31,684 bases of DNA, taken from NCBI GenBank assembly GCA_023387655.1, contig JAEWHR010000085.1, forward strand, positions 1-31,684. The letters are read 5' to 3'. The first letter of the stretch is position 1. Each line of letters begins with the position of its first letter. Shown here piece by piece: positions 24,462 through 31,684 of this stretch. The notes beneath the pieces are model-generated. The model was not told where the DNA came from, ran no database searches, and saw only the letters and a program-made list of their open reading frames with translations. The position numbers were made by a program, and so were the translations under genes. The DNA comes from Bacillota bacterium (GTDB taxonomy: Bacteria > Bacillota > Clostridia > Lachnospirales > Lachnospiraceae).

Positions 24462-26768
24462 ATGATTACATTAACTTTTGAAAAGATATACCTAAAAGAA
24501 CGTAAAATGGAACCTTGTGGTGTTGCGATACCGGTGGAAAAAGGAAAAATAAAGAGCACAGAAGGTGTAGTCGTTGCGAAAGACGGCGTGGAAACAGTCT
24601 CACAAACTAAAATTACTAGTTATTGGGAAGATGGATCGATTCGCTGGTTTTTTGTACGTTTCTTAGCAGATTTACCGGGAAACAAGGGAACTTCTTATGA
24701 GCTTTACTTAGATAGAGAAGAGTTTTTAGAGGATCAAAGAAAAAGAAGTTTAGATACTACAACGAAAACCAATTCCATAATTAACAATAGCAAAGATGGA
24801 TTAGATTCTATACCAACGTTATCGTTAAAGAAGGAGTTAGAGAATTACACAATACAAACGGGAGAGTTTAGCTTTACAACGAATACTGGTAAGAGTGGTT
24901 TCATAAAAGAGGTGCGCTTAAATGGAACCGTCTATCATAATAGCCAATTTAGCGCTCCATTACTACATATAGATAAGAAAGGACTCTGTGAGTTTAATCT
25001 CCATCAATTTCATATTGTAGAACAAGGGCCAGTTTGCATAATTTTAGAAGGTGTCGGAGAACACACCATAGAGGATCAATCCTATAAAGTAACCGTACAA
25101 TTAATAGCCTATGCAGGAAAACCTTTTATAGAGGTAGCTTATCGCTTATTCAATACCTCAAATCAAGTTTTGCCGATTGAATCTCTTAACTATGAAATCT
25201 ATGCGAAAAAACAAGTCGGTGATAAGAATGATGCGTATACTGAAGTTACACGCACCTGTGTAGCAACTTCAAATTACCGTACGGAATATTTAGTTAGTGA
25301 ACAAGGAGAAACCGTTTCTAAGAAAATAGATGCGGAGGATTTATTGTACGAAGCGAATGAACATATTGCCGAAGTTTTTTATGGAACAATGTTTGCTGAT
25401 TATAATACTGCCGATGGTGGTGTCTGTGCAACTATCTACCAAGCACAACAAAACTATCCCAAAGCAGTGGAAAGCTCAAAGCAAGGAATCAAGATTAGCT
25501 TAGTTCCTGAAAATGCTACAAAGATTATGTTACAATCCGGTATGGCAAGAGAACAAAAATTTCTCCTTCATTTTCATAAAGCAGAGGAAGATTTAAAGGA
25601 GTTAAATAATCGAAGTCTTATTTATCAGATGCCAGATCGTCCACAGTTAGAAAGTTCTGTTTATAGGGATTCTAAAACGTTCCATGATGTCTTTGTGGAT
25701 AAGAAGATTGCCAAGGTAGAGTTGTCTCTTATCGCCAAAGCGGATAGTCATGCCAGATGCTATGGAATGCTAAATTGGGGAGATTCTCCAGATGCTGGTT
25801 ATACAACACAAGGTCGTGGTGGCGGATTGCCAGTGTGGACTAACAATGAATATGATTTTCCTCATGCATGCGCATTGATGTATGTAAGAACTGGTACAAG
25901 GCGTTTCTTAGACTATTTAATCGTAGCAGGCAGACACTGGATGGATGTGGATGTATGCCATTATAGTGATAATCCATTATATTATGGAGGCCAATGGGAA
26001 CATACGAACAACCATGTACTAAATAGTACGATTGTATGTAGTCATCAATGGGTAGAGGGCCTAATCGATTATTATCATTTTACTGGGGATGAAGAAAGCT
26101 ATAAAACAGCAATTGGAATTGGTGAAAATATCTTGCGTCTGTTAGAAACACCAATGTTTCAACAAAAGGGTGAGATAAATGCGAGAGAAACAGGTTGGGC
26201 AATGCGAAGCCTTGTAGCTCTATATAAAGAAACACATGACGAACGTTGGCTTTTAAAATGTGACTGGATTGTAGGTCATTTTGAAGATTGGGAGAAGGAA
26301 TATGGACACTGGCTTTCTCCATACACAGATAATACCGCAATTCGTGTTGTGTTTATGATATCCATTGCAGTTGGAAGTTTGATGAGATACCACCGTATTA
26401 AACCAAGTGACAAAATCAAAAACATGATAATTCGAGCAGTGGATGATTTAATTGAAAACTGCTATATGGACAATGGATTGTTCTATTACAAAGAGTTACC
26501 TAGTCTTAAGCGCCTTGGTAATAATACAATTATTTTAGAAGCATTAACCATTTGTTATGAGTTAACGGGAGATGAAAAATATCTTTCTTATGGATTAACG
26601 ACGTTTGAATTAGCTACAGAGAATCGAAACGCTTCGTTTGGTGGTAGCAAAAAGATCGTAGAGGACAGCGTTATAGGGCCAGGACCAGGGACTAAAAATT
26701 TCGCACAAAGTTTCTTACCATTAGTTTCTTATTATAAAGCAGTTACTGACACTGGTATCTTATCCTAA
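24462..26768 (+). CDS. Probable exo-rhamnogalacturonan lyase (PL26-like)
   Basis: A 768-residue protein whose plan resembles the exo-rhamnogalacturonan lyase group (PcRGLX, polysaccharide lyase family 26). An N-terminal beta-rich part has SYWEDGSIRWFFVRFLADLP (about 50-70). A central beta region follows, then a C-terminal alpha/alpha-barrel-like part with GGQWEHTNNH, HQWVEGLIDYYHFTGD, ARETGWAMRSLVALY and GHWLSPYTDN. Such enzymes release unsaturated disaccharides from the pectin backbone. There is no signal peptide, so it would act on imported oligosaccharides in the cytoplasm. I place the start at ATG 24462 behind GGAAGGGAG; an in-frame ATG at 24405 would add 19 residues without an SD. No transporter or sugar-regulator gene is adjacent. 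The family call is moderate; another glycoside-active family is possible. Confidence 0.62.
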   Translation: MITLTFEKIYLKERKMEPCGVAIPVEKGKIKSTEGVVVAKDGVETVSQTKITSYWEDGSIRWFFVRFLADLPGNKGTSYELYLDREEFLEDQRKRSLDTTTKTNSIINNSKDGLDSIPTLSLKKELENYTIQTGEFSFTTNTGKSGFIKEVRLNGTVYHNSQFSAPLLHIDKKGLCEFNLHQFHIVEQGPVCIILEGVGEHTIEDQSYKVTVQLIAYAGKPFIEVAYRLFNTSNQVLPIESLNYEIYAKKQVGDKNDAYTEVTRTCVATSNYRTEYLVSEQGETVSKKIDAEDLLYEANEHIAEVFYGTMFADYNTADGGVCATIYQAQQNYPKAVESSKQGIKISLVPENATKIMLQSGMAREQKFLLHFHKAEEDLKELNNRSLIYQMPDRPQLESSVYRDSKTFHDVFVDKKIAKVELSLIAKADSHARCYGMLNWGDSPDAGYTTQGRGGGLPVWTNNEYDFPHACALMYVRTGTRRFLDYLIVAGRHWMDVDVCHYSDNPLYYGGQWEHTNNHVLNSTIVCSHQWVEGLIDYYHFTGDEESYKTAIGIGENILRLLETPMFQQKGEINARETGWAMRSLVALYKETHDERWLLKCDWIVGHFEDWEKEYGHWLSPYTDNTAIRVVFMISIAVGSLMRYHRIKPSDKIKNMIIRAVDDLIENCYMDNGLFYYKELPSLKRLGNNTIILEALTICYELTGDEKYLSYGLTTFELATENRNASFGGSKKIVEDSVIGPGPGTKNFAQSFLPLVSYYKAVTDTGILS

Positions 26769-26847
26769 GGGAACAGTTGTTTTAGGATGCATCGAACTTT
26801 TAGTTTAAAGATATAATAACAATGCAAAGTTTTGAAAAATAAAACAT

Positions 26848-26905
26848 AACCTTCTGTATTTTCGGTAATACTTTCAAATGAGTATGGAATACAGGAGGTT
26901 TTTTT
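26848..26905 (+). promoter_or_regulatory. Terminator-like hairpin that buries the rubrerythrin SD
   Basis: AACCTTCTGTATT (26848-26860) pairs with AATACAGGAGGTT (26888-26900), a 13-bp stem with one G-U pair. An inner ATACT/AGTAT stem lies at 26868-26872 and 26881-26885, and seven T residues (26899-26905) end at the ATG. The right arm is the SD (GGAGG). A TATAAT lies upstream at 26812-26817 without a clear -35. A TTGAAA...TGTATT pair (26832-26860, 17 bp) would start transcription inside the hairpin and leave the SD free. Confidence 0.7.
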
Positions 26906-27514
26906 ATGTCCATTGAATTTAAAGATAGTGAAACTAAAGAAAATCTAATGAGAGCATTTGCCGGAGAAAGCCAAGCTAGGAATCGTTATACTTTTTCAGG
27001 AAAGCAAGCCAGAAAGCAAGGGTATTATGTAATTGAACAAATATTTAATTTTACAGCGGATCAGGAATATTCTCACGCAAAATTATTTTATGAACATTTA
27101 AGGCCATTTATTGGTGAGACGATCACTGTAGATGGCAGTTATCCAGTAGACTTGCATGAGGACCTTGAGCAGTTATTACGTGCGGCAGCTCATAATGAGT
27201 TTGAGGAGCATGATGATGTATATAAAAACTTTGGTGAGAAGGCAAGGGAAGAAGGGTTTCCTCAAATAGCTGCTCAATTTGCTATGATAGCAAGCGTCGA
27301 GAAGATTCATGGTGATCGCTTTACAATGATAGCTGATATGCTTCGTGATAATAAACTATTTATTGCAGATGTAAAAACTGAATGGATGTGCCTATATTGC
27401 GGATATGTTCATGAAGGAAAAGAAGCTCCCAAGGAATGCCCAAACTGTCACCATGGTCAGGGGTTTTTTGTAAGTCTTACTTTAGCACCTTATACAAAAG
27501 CAAACGATAAATAG
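26906..27514 (+). CDS. Rubrerythrin
   Basis: A non-haem di-iron peroxidase that reduces hydrogen peroxide in anaerobes, taking electrons via its rubredoxin-like domain. The four-helix ferritin-like part (about 1-150) has iron-ligand patterns AGESQARNRY (E21), DQEYSHA (ExxH at 54-57), a central NEFEEH, and VEKIHGDR (ExxH). The C-terminal rubredoxin-type iron site is WMCLYCGYVHEG followed by CPNC, two CxxC pairs about 12 residues apart. Its 202 residues are typical. The AGGAGG SD lies inside a strong hairpin that ends in T residues right at the ATG, so expression is probably controlled at translation initiation or by alternative transcription starts. Confidence 0.95.
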   Translation: MSIEFKDSETKENLMRAFAGESQARNRYTFSGKQARKQGYYVIEQIFNFTADQEYSHAKLFYEHLRPFIGETITVDGSYPVDLHEDLEQLLRAAAHNEFEEHDDVYKNFGEKAREEGFPQIAAQFAMIASVEKIHGDRFTMIADMLRDNKLFIADVKTEWMCLYCGYVHEGKEAPKECPNCHHGQGFFVSLTLAPYTKANDK

Positions 27515-27543
27515 TTGAATCCATTCCCTAGATTCGCTATAAT
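27515..27543 (+). promoter_or_regulatory. Promoter of birA
   Basis: TTGAAT (27515-27520) and TATAAT (27538-27543) are 17 bp apart. A small inverted repeat, CCCTA (27526-27530) and TAGGG (27544-27548), brackets the spacer end and the -10 and could be a regulator site. I did not see a classical BirA operator. Confidence 0.6.
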
Positions 27544-27596
27544 TAGGGTAGTAAAACGAGGACAACTCTTATTAGCGTTGTGAAACGAGGGATTGG

Positions 27597-28574
27597 ATGT
27601 CAGTAAAACAAGAGGTACTTAAAACATTAGAAGAAAATCGTGGTGAATTTTTCTCTGGAGAGGAACTTGCAGGTAGACTAAAAGTATCTAGAGCTGCGGT
27701 TTGGAAAGCCACTAAAGCACTAGAAACAATGGGACACGAGATTATTGCGGTACCTAATCGAGGATATTGTCTGGCTACAGCCAGTGATGTATTATCCATA
27801 GAGGGTATTAAAACCTTTCTTAACAAGGAGAAAGAAAGTTTACAAATCGAAGTTAGAGAAGAAACTGGATCTACCAATCAGGATGCAAAACTTGCAGCTG
27901 CAAACGGTGCTCCCCATGGTAGTGTGTTCATAGCAAATAAGCAGACAGCAGGACGTGGTAGACGAGGAAGAAATTTTGTATCGATGCAGGGTAGCGGTAT
28001 CTATATGAGCATTATATTAAAACCATCCCTAACTGCTTCGGATGCTATTTATATAACAACCGCTGCTTCCGTTGCAGTTTATCGTGCAATAAAAAATGTA
28101 ACAAAGATGGAAACTCAAATTAAGTGGGTCAATGATTTATATTATGAAGGGAAAAAAGTCTGTGGTATTTTGACAGAAGCAGTCACAAATTGTGAGACTG
28201 GACTTATTGAAAGTATCATTCTAGGAATTGGAATTAATTTTAATATACAGGCAGAGCAAATTCCTTCTGATTTAAAAGACATTGCCGGAGCACTTTATTA
28301 TGGAGATACTGGTGGTGTAAATAGAAATCAGTTAATTGCAGAGATATTATCTCAGGTGTTACAAGTATGTATGGATTCAGATAACAGAGAGTTTCTAAAG
28401 GACTATCGGGAGAACTCGATGGTACTTGGAAAGGAAATTAATATTTTAGGCTTAAGTGAACCTAAAAAAGCAATCGCCATTGGAATTGATGACAATGGAG
28501 GTTTGATTGTAGAATATGAAAATAAGATGATAGAGACCATCCATACAGGTGAAGTTAGTATACGTCTAACCTAG
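27597..28574 (+). CDS. birA: Bifunctional biotin-protein ligase / biotin repressor BirA
   Basis: Activates biotin to biotinyl-AMP and attaches it to biotin-dependent carboxylases. It also has an N-terminal winged helix (about 1-65; FSGEELAGRLKVSRAAVWKA), so it can act as a DNA-binding repressor of biotin genes. The catalytic domain shows GSTNQDAK, the biotinyl-AMP loop AGRGRRGR, the WVNDLYYEGKKVCGIL segment, and GIGINFN. A C-terminal SH3-like domain follows (about 275-325). The 325-residue length is usual for the bifunctional class. SD GAGGG. It has its own promoter. No biotin synthesis or transport gene is adjacent, so its targets lie elsewhere. Confidence 0.94.
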   Translation: MSVKQEVLKTLEENRGEFFSGEELAGRLKVSRAAVWKATKALETMGHEIIAVPNRGYCLATASDVLSIEGIKTFLNKEKESLQIEVREETGSTNQDAKLAAANGAPHGSVFIANKQTAGRGRRGRNFVSMQGSGIYMSIILKPSLTASDAIYITTAASVAVYRAIKNVTKMETQIKWVNDLYYEGKKVCGILTEAVTNCETGLIESIILGIGINFNIQAEQIPSDLKDIAGALYYGDTGGVNRNQLIAEILSQVLQVCMDSDNREFLKDYRENSMVLGKEINILGLSEPKKAIAIGIDDNGGLIVEYENKMIETIHTGEVSIRLT

Positions 28575-28591
28575 TAATTATGAAATAGTTC

Positions 28592-28620
28592 TTGCAATAA
28601 TTTGGAATGAATGGTATAAT
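28592..28620 (+). promoter_or_regulatory. Promoter of the rimP-nusA-infB operon
   Basis: TTGCAA (28592-28597) and TATAAT (28615-28620) are 17 bp apart. The transcript would have a leader of about 140 nt that includes the hairpin at 28651-28679. Confidence 0.7.
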
Positions 28621-28650
28621 GAGCTCGATGCAATGATATGATTATGACAG

Positions 28651-28679
28651 GAGTGGGCGAAAGTCCACTCTTACTTTTT
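28651..28679 (+). terminator. GNRA-capped hairpin with T tract in the rimP leader
   Basis: GAGTGGGC (28651-28658) and GTCCACTC (28663-28670) form an 8-bp stem capped by a GAAA tetraloop, followed by TTAC and five T residues (28675-28679). Since it lies downstream of the operon promoter it may be an attenuator for rimP-nusA as well as a backstop terminator for birA. NusA is encoded in the operon, so autoregulation is a plausible reading. Confidence 0.65.
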
Positions 28680-28766
28680 GCTATACAGATCAAATAGCAC
28701 CAAGTCAGCACATCATTTGTCATGAAGAAGTAGCATTATGGTAATAATAAAAAAGGAGGTGTCTTT

Positions 28767-29234
28767 ATGACAAAGAGAGAAGAATATGAATTAAAAACAG
28801 AAAAACTACTTACACCTATTATGGAGGAAAATAATTTCGAATTGGTAGACGTAGAGTATGTAAAAGAAGCTGGCAATTGGTATTTACGTGCTTACATTGA
28901 TAAAGAAGGCGGTATTACGGTAGATGATTGCGAAATAGTTAGCAGACGCTTAAGTGATTTGCTTGATGAGAAGGACTTTATTCCGGATGCCTATATTCTA
29001 GAGGTGAGTTCACCTGGACTTGGAAGACAACTTAAAAAAGACAAGGATTTTAAACGCAGCCTTGGTGAAGAAGTTGAAATAAAGCTATATAAAGCTATTA
29101 ATAAGCAAAAAGATTTTGAAGGAGTTTTAACTGATTTTGATCAGGAAACGCTTAAAATACAGCAGGCAGATGGTACAATGATGGAGTTTGCTCGAGCAGA
29201 CATCGCTATGGTAAGATTAGCGCTTGACTTTTAA
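28767..29234 (+). CDS. rimP: Ribosome maturation factor RimP
   Basis: Needed for late assembly of the 30S subunit. It has the family's two-domain plan: an N-terminal alpha/beta domain (about 1-85) with FELVDVEYVKEAGNWYLRAY, VDDCEIVSRRLSDLLDE and VSSPGLGRQLK, and a C-terminal SH3-like domain (about 90-155) beginning at the LGEEVEIKLY strand. The 155-residue length is normal. SD AAAGGAGGTG is very strong. It is the first gene of the conserved rimP-nusA-ylxR-ylxQ-infB operon; nusA begins 19 bp after the stop. Confidence 0.95.
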   Translation: MTKREEYELKTEKLLTPIMEENNFELVDVEYVKEAGNWYLRAYIDKEGGITVDDCEIVSRRLSDLLDEKDFIPDAYILEVSSPGLGRQLKKDKDFKRSLGEEVEIKLYKAINKQKDFEGVLTDFDQETLKIQQADGTMMEFARADIAMVRLALDF

Positions 29235-29253
29235 TAAGGAGGAATCGTAGAAA

Positions 29254-30318
29254 ATGGAAGGGAACAAGGAACTAATTGAAGCTTTGAATCAAATTGAGAA
29301 AGAAAAGGACATCAGCAAAGAAGTCTTATTAGAGGCGATGGAAAATTCTTTAGTAGCAGCATGTAAAAATCATTTTGGGAAAGCGGATAATATAAAGGTC
29401 TACATTGACCGTAAGACAGGAGCTGTCAGCGTTTTTGCAGAGCGCGTTGTAGTAGAGCAGGTGCAAGATCCTGTGCTTGAGATTAGTCTAGCAGAAGCTA
29501 CAATGAAATTTCCAAAAGGAAAGTATGAATTAGGTGATATCGTTCAGGTGGAGGTTACTCCAAAGAACTTTGGACGTATTGCTGCTCAAAAAGCGAAGCA
29601 GGTAGTAGTTCAAAAAATCCGTGAGGAAGAACGTAAAGTTTTATTTAATCAATATTATGGAAGAGAAAAAGATATCGTAACAGGTATCGTTCAGCGTTAT
29701 GTTGGAAACAACGTAAGTATTAACCTTGGTAAAGTGGATGCTGTTCTTATGGAAAATGAACAGATCAAGGGAGAGCGTTTCCGTCCAACGGACCGTGTAA
29801 AACTTTATGTGCTTGAAGTTAAAGATACTACCAAAGGACCTAAGATTACAGTTTCTAGAACCCATCCAGAACTTGTGAAGAGATTATTTGAGGCTGAAGT
29901 AACAGAGGTAAAAGAAGGAATTGTTGAGATTAAGAGCATTTCCCGTGAAGCCGGAGATAGAACAAAGATGGCAGTATCAAGCAACGATCCTAATGTTGAT
30001 CCAGTCGGAGCATGTGTTGGTCTAAACGGAGCTAGGGTAAATGCCATAGTGAATGAACTTGGTGGTGAGAAAATTGATATTGTTAACTGGAGTGATGACC
30101 CTGCAGAATTAATCGAGAATGCATTAAGTCCTGCAAAGGTTGTTTCTGTGGATGTCAATGAAGATGAAATGAGCGCAAAGGTTATTGTGCCAGATTATCA
30201 ATTATCACTAGCAATTGGTAGACAGGGACAGAATGCCAGACTTGCTGCTAGATTAACTGGGTATAAGATTGATATCAAGAGCGAATCACAGGTATATGGT
30301 AGTTACTACGAGGAATAG
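29254..30318 (+). CDS. nusA: Transcription termination/antitermination factor NusA
   Basis: Binds RNA polymerase and nascent RNA, affecting pausing, intrinsic termination and antitermination. Domains in order: an N-terminal RNAP-binding domain (about 1-125; EKDISKEVLLEAMENSL, FGRIAAQKAKQVVVQK), an S1 domain (about 130-200), KH1 (about 205-275) and KH2 (about 280-345; IVPDYQLSLAIGRQGQNARL). At 354 residues it has the short Gram-positive form without the acidic repeats of Proteobacteria. One detail: the first KH GxxG loop reads GLNG, where Bacillus has GPKG. SD AAGGAGGAA. It lies in the rimP-infB operon and could control the hairpin in that operon's leader. Confidence 0.96.
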   Translation: MEGNKELIEALNQIEKEKDISKEVLLEAMENSLVAACKNHFGKADNIKVYIDRKTGAVSVFAERVVVEQVQDPVLEISLAEATMKFPKGKYELGDIVQVEVTPKNFGRIAAQKAKQVVVQKIREEERKVLFNQYYGREKDIVTGIVQRYVGNNVSINLGKVDAVLMENEQIKGERFRPTDRVKLYVLEVKDTTKGPKITVSRTHPELVKRLFEAEVTEVKEGIVEIKSISREAGDRTKMAVSSNDPNVDPVGACVGLNGARVNAIVNELGGEKIDIVNWSDDPAELIENALSPAKVVSVDVNEDEMSAKVIVPDYQLSLAIGRQGQNARLAARLTGYKIDIKSESQVYGSYYEE

Positions 30319-30343
30319 GTTTCCCTGAGAGGTAGATGACGAT

Positions 30344-30619
30344 ATGAATACAAGAAAAATTCCATTACGTAAGTGCACCGGTTGCGGAGAGATGAAGAGT
30401 AAAAAAGAGATGATTCGCGTGTTAAAAACACCCGAAGAGACGATTGTTCTTGATGCAACTGGAAAGAAAAACGGTAGAGGAGCATACATATGCAACTCAT
30501 TGGAATGTCTTAGAAAAGCCATCAAAAGTAAGGGGCTTGAGAGATCCTTAAAAACTGCGATTCCAAAAGAGGTATATGAACAATTGGAAAGTGAGTTGAG
30601 TGAGATTGCAGATGAATGA
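30344..30619 (+). CDS. ylxR: YlxR family RNA-binding protein (RnpM)
   Basis: A 91-residue basic protein of the YlxR/DUF448 family. Signature: PLRKCTGCGEMKSKKEMIRV, and then NGRGAYICNSLECLRKA, the positively charged GRGAY patch thought to bind RNA. In Bacillus the homologue has been described as a modulator of RNase P (RnpM), which makes tRNA processing a possible role. The gene sits 25 bp after nusA with a GAGAGG SD, and its stop overlaps the start of the next gene, indicating translational coupling. Confidence 0.93.
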   Translation: MNTRKIPLRKCTGCGEMKSKKEMIRVLKTPEETIVLDATGKKNGRGAYICNSLECLRKAIKSKGLERSLKTAIPKEVYEQLESELSEIADE

Positions 30620-30959
30620 CGAAATGCTACTAAAGGCAGCAGCCACGAAGAAACGAGTAATGTCGTTACTTTCACTGGCAACAAAAGCAGGATATGTGGC
30701 AAGTGGAGAATTTTCTACTGAAAAGTCGGTAAAAGAGGGGAAGGCGTGCGTGGTCATAGTAGCGGAAGATTCTTCTGAGAATACGAAGAAAATGTTTCGC
30801 AATATGTGTACCTTCTACGACGTACCGATCTATAACTTCGGTGAAAAGACTGAACTTGGACACGCGATAGGGAAAGAATTTCGCGCATCCTTATGTATTA
30901 ATGACAAAGGAATGGCAAGGAGCATAGAAAAATATTTGAATCAGGAGAGTTCGAAATAA
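30612..30959 (+). CDS. ylxQ: L7Ae/L30e-family ribosomal-type protein YlxQ
   Basis: An RNA-binding protein of the L7Ae/YlxQ group, predicted to bind kink-turn RNA. Recognised by SLLSLATKAGYVASGE, VVIVAEDSSENTKKM, PIYNFGEKTELGHAIG and the late INDKGMARSI. I put the start at ATG 30612, whose first bases overlap the ylxR stop (ATGAATGA), a usual coupling arrangement; this gives 115 residues. A GTG at 30600 is in frame and would add four residues, and an ATG at 30624 would shorten it. No strong SD separates these options. It is the fourth gene of the rimP-infB operon. Confidence 0.9.
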   Translation: MNDEMLLKAAATKKRVMSLLSLATKAGYVASGEFSTEKSVKEGKACVVIVAEDSSENTKKMFRNMCTFYDVPIYNFGEKTELGHAIGKEFRASLCINDKGMARSIEKYLNQESSK

Positions 30960-31003
30960 TGAAGAGTGATTGTTGAGAACCTACTAAGCGGAGGTAATAA
31001 TAT

Positions 31004-31684
31004 ATGGCAAAAATGAAAATCCATGAATTAGCCAAAGAGTTAGGAGTAGACAACAATGAGATTGTTAGCTTTTTACAGTCGAAAGGATCAGAGGTAAAAA
31101 GCTACCGCAATAGCATTGAAGATAAAGATATTGATTTGGTCCGAGGAAAATTTAAAGGTTCAGTAAAAAAATTTGAGCCAAAATCTATAGATAGTGGAAA
31201 GGCATCAAGAGTGGAAAAACCAGAAAATATGAACAGCGTTACGGTAAAGGCAGAGCAGACTCCTACAGAGACAGTGGTGCAAAAACAACGACCAATGACA
31301 ACGCAGGGAGAGAGAAGAAATATGAGTGAACAACAAACAACAGCAGGTAAAACCGAGAATAGTGATAACAAACAATTGAGTGGTGAAACAAAAAACCAAA
31401 ATACAGATAAAAGAGACAATGGAGAAAGACCACAGTCTTCAACAAATTCTGGAGATAGAAGACCACAGGGTCAAGGAAGCTACGGGGATAGAAGACCACA
31501 GGGTCAGAACAACTATGGCGATAGAAGACCACAAGGTCAAGGTAATTACGGAGACAGAAGACCAAATAATGGTGACAGACCACAGGGCCAAGGAAGTTAC
31601 GGAGATAGAAGGCCACAGGGTCAAGGTAATTACGGAGATAGAAGACCAAATAGTGGTGATAGACCACAGGGCCAAGGAAACTAT
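31004..31684 (+). CDS. infB: Translation initiation factor IF-2, N-terminal part (cut by window end)
   Basis: IF-2 is the GTPase that joins initiator tRNA to the 30S subunit and promotes subunit joining. Only 227 codons lie in the window. They begin with the IF2 N-terminal helical domain (KIHELAKELGVDNNEIVSFL, residues 4-23), followed by a charged linker and, from about residue 150, tandem repeats of the unit GDRRPQGQGNY up to the window edge. The GTPase domain is beyond the end. SD GGAGG six bases upstream. It is fifth in the rimP operon. Long, low-complexity N-terminal regions are usual in IF-2, but the regular Arg/Gln/Gly/Tyr repeat is notable. Confidence 0.95.
   Translation, partial: MAKMKIHELAKELGVDNNEIVSFLQSKGSEVKSYRNSIEDKDIDLVRGKFKGSVKKFEPKSIDSGKASRVEKPENMNSVTVKAEQTPTETVVQKQRPMTTQGERRNMSEQQTTAGKTENSDNKQLSGETKNQNTDKRDNGERPQSSTNSGDRRPQGQGSYGDRRPQGQNNYGDRRPQGQGNYGDRRPNNGDRPQGQGSYGDRRPQGQGNYGDRRPNSGDRPQGQGNY
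31451..31684 (+). repeat. In-frame 33-bp tandem repeats in infB with an 84-bp higher-order unit
   Basis: Three 33-bp units (31451-31549) encode GDRRPQG plus QGSY-like ends. From 31517 an 84-bp compound unit (an 11-residue unit, a 7-residue short unit, a 10-residue unit) occurs twice, 31517-31600 and 31601-31684. By eye the two copies differ at nine positions, mostly silent. The repeat continues past the window edge. Confidence 0.9.

Noticed and set aside
31263..31667. Long open frames on the - strand across the infB repeats
   Set aside because: They are antisense to the periodic GDRRPQG repeat; the open frame results from repeated codons, and there is no SD or family similarity.
31451..31684. 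CRISPR-like array of regularly spaced repeats
   Set aside because: Repeats are directly adjacent without unique spacers, are in frame with infB, and encode a peptide repeat.

Overview
The window is AT-rich, low-GC Gram-positive DNA in which every recognisable gene lies on the + strand. Strong SD sequences (AGGAGG type), TTGACA/TATAAT promoters and close matches to Bacillus/Clostridium families (RelQ/YjbM, RecU, WalJ/YycJ, YlxR, YlxQ, two-subunit HisZ/HisG) point to a clostridium of the Lachnospiraceae. The pectin-lyase-like enzyme and the AT content would suit a plant-fibre degrader such as Lachnoclostridium (Clostridium) phytofermentans. That species guess is inference from general impression, not from a search. 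The region is mostly core chromosome: no insertion sequence, prophage, CRISPR, tRNA or rRNA is visible.

Layout. (1) 0.2-4.0 kb: an FtsA/actin-fold ATPase with an unusual C-terminal set of beta-grasp-like modules, followed by a membrane GAF-GGDEF diguanylate cyclase. (2) 4.1-8.2 kb: WalJ-type metallo-beta-lactamase-fold protein, the ACT-domain/DUF711 pair, and a PepD dipeptidase closed by a terminator. (3) 8.4-12.5 kb: two LytR-CpsA-Psr (LCP) wall-polymer ligases with acidic cytoplasmic tails, each with its own promoter region, then the small alarmone synthetase relQ. (4) 12.5-17.5 kb: RNA modification and repair genes (an RsmF-like m5C methyltransferase, two pseudouridine synthases, a HAD phosphatase, RecU), separated by gaps with tandem repeats and hairpins. 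(5) 17.6-23.9 kb: a histidine operon hisZ-hisG-hisD-hisB-hisA-hisIE behind a near-consensus promoter. hisH, hisF and hisC are missing, and the last gene carries an N-terminal degenerate HisF-like half. A 48-residue membrane protein follows with its own promoter. (6) 24.4-28.6 kb: a probable exo-rhamnogalacturonan lyase (PL26-like), rubrerythrin and birA. (7) 28.6-31.7 kb: the conserved rimP-nusA-ylxR-ylxQ-infB operon; infB is cut by the window end within a repeat-rich N-terminal region.

How it fits together. The his operon makes most histidine pathway enzymes, with short HisG needing HisZ as regulatory subunit. LCP proteins and WalJ act on or around the envelope, and RelQ and the GGDEF protein make nucleotide second messengers. 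The rimP-infB operon serves ribosome maturation, transcription elongation and translation initiation.

Most worth a second look: the FtsA/beta-grasp protein paired with a diguanylate cyclase; the pseudo-HisF fusion; the rubrerythrin SD sequence buried in a terminator-like hairpin; dispersed hairpin repeats at 12.5 and 22.55 kb; the 46-bp tandem repeat at 14.13 kb; and the 33/84-bp in-frame repeat in infB.
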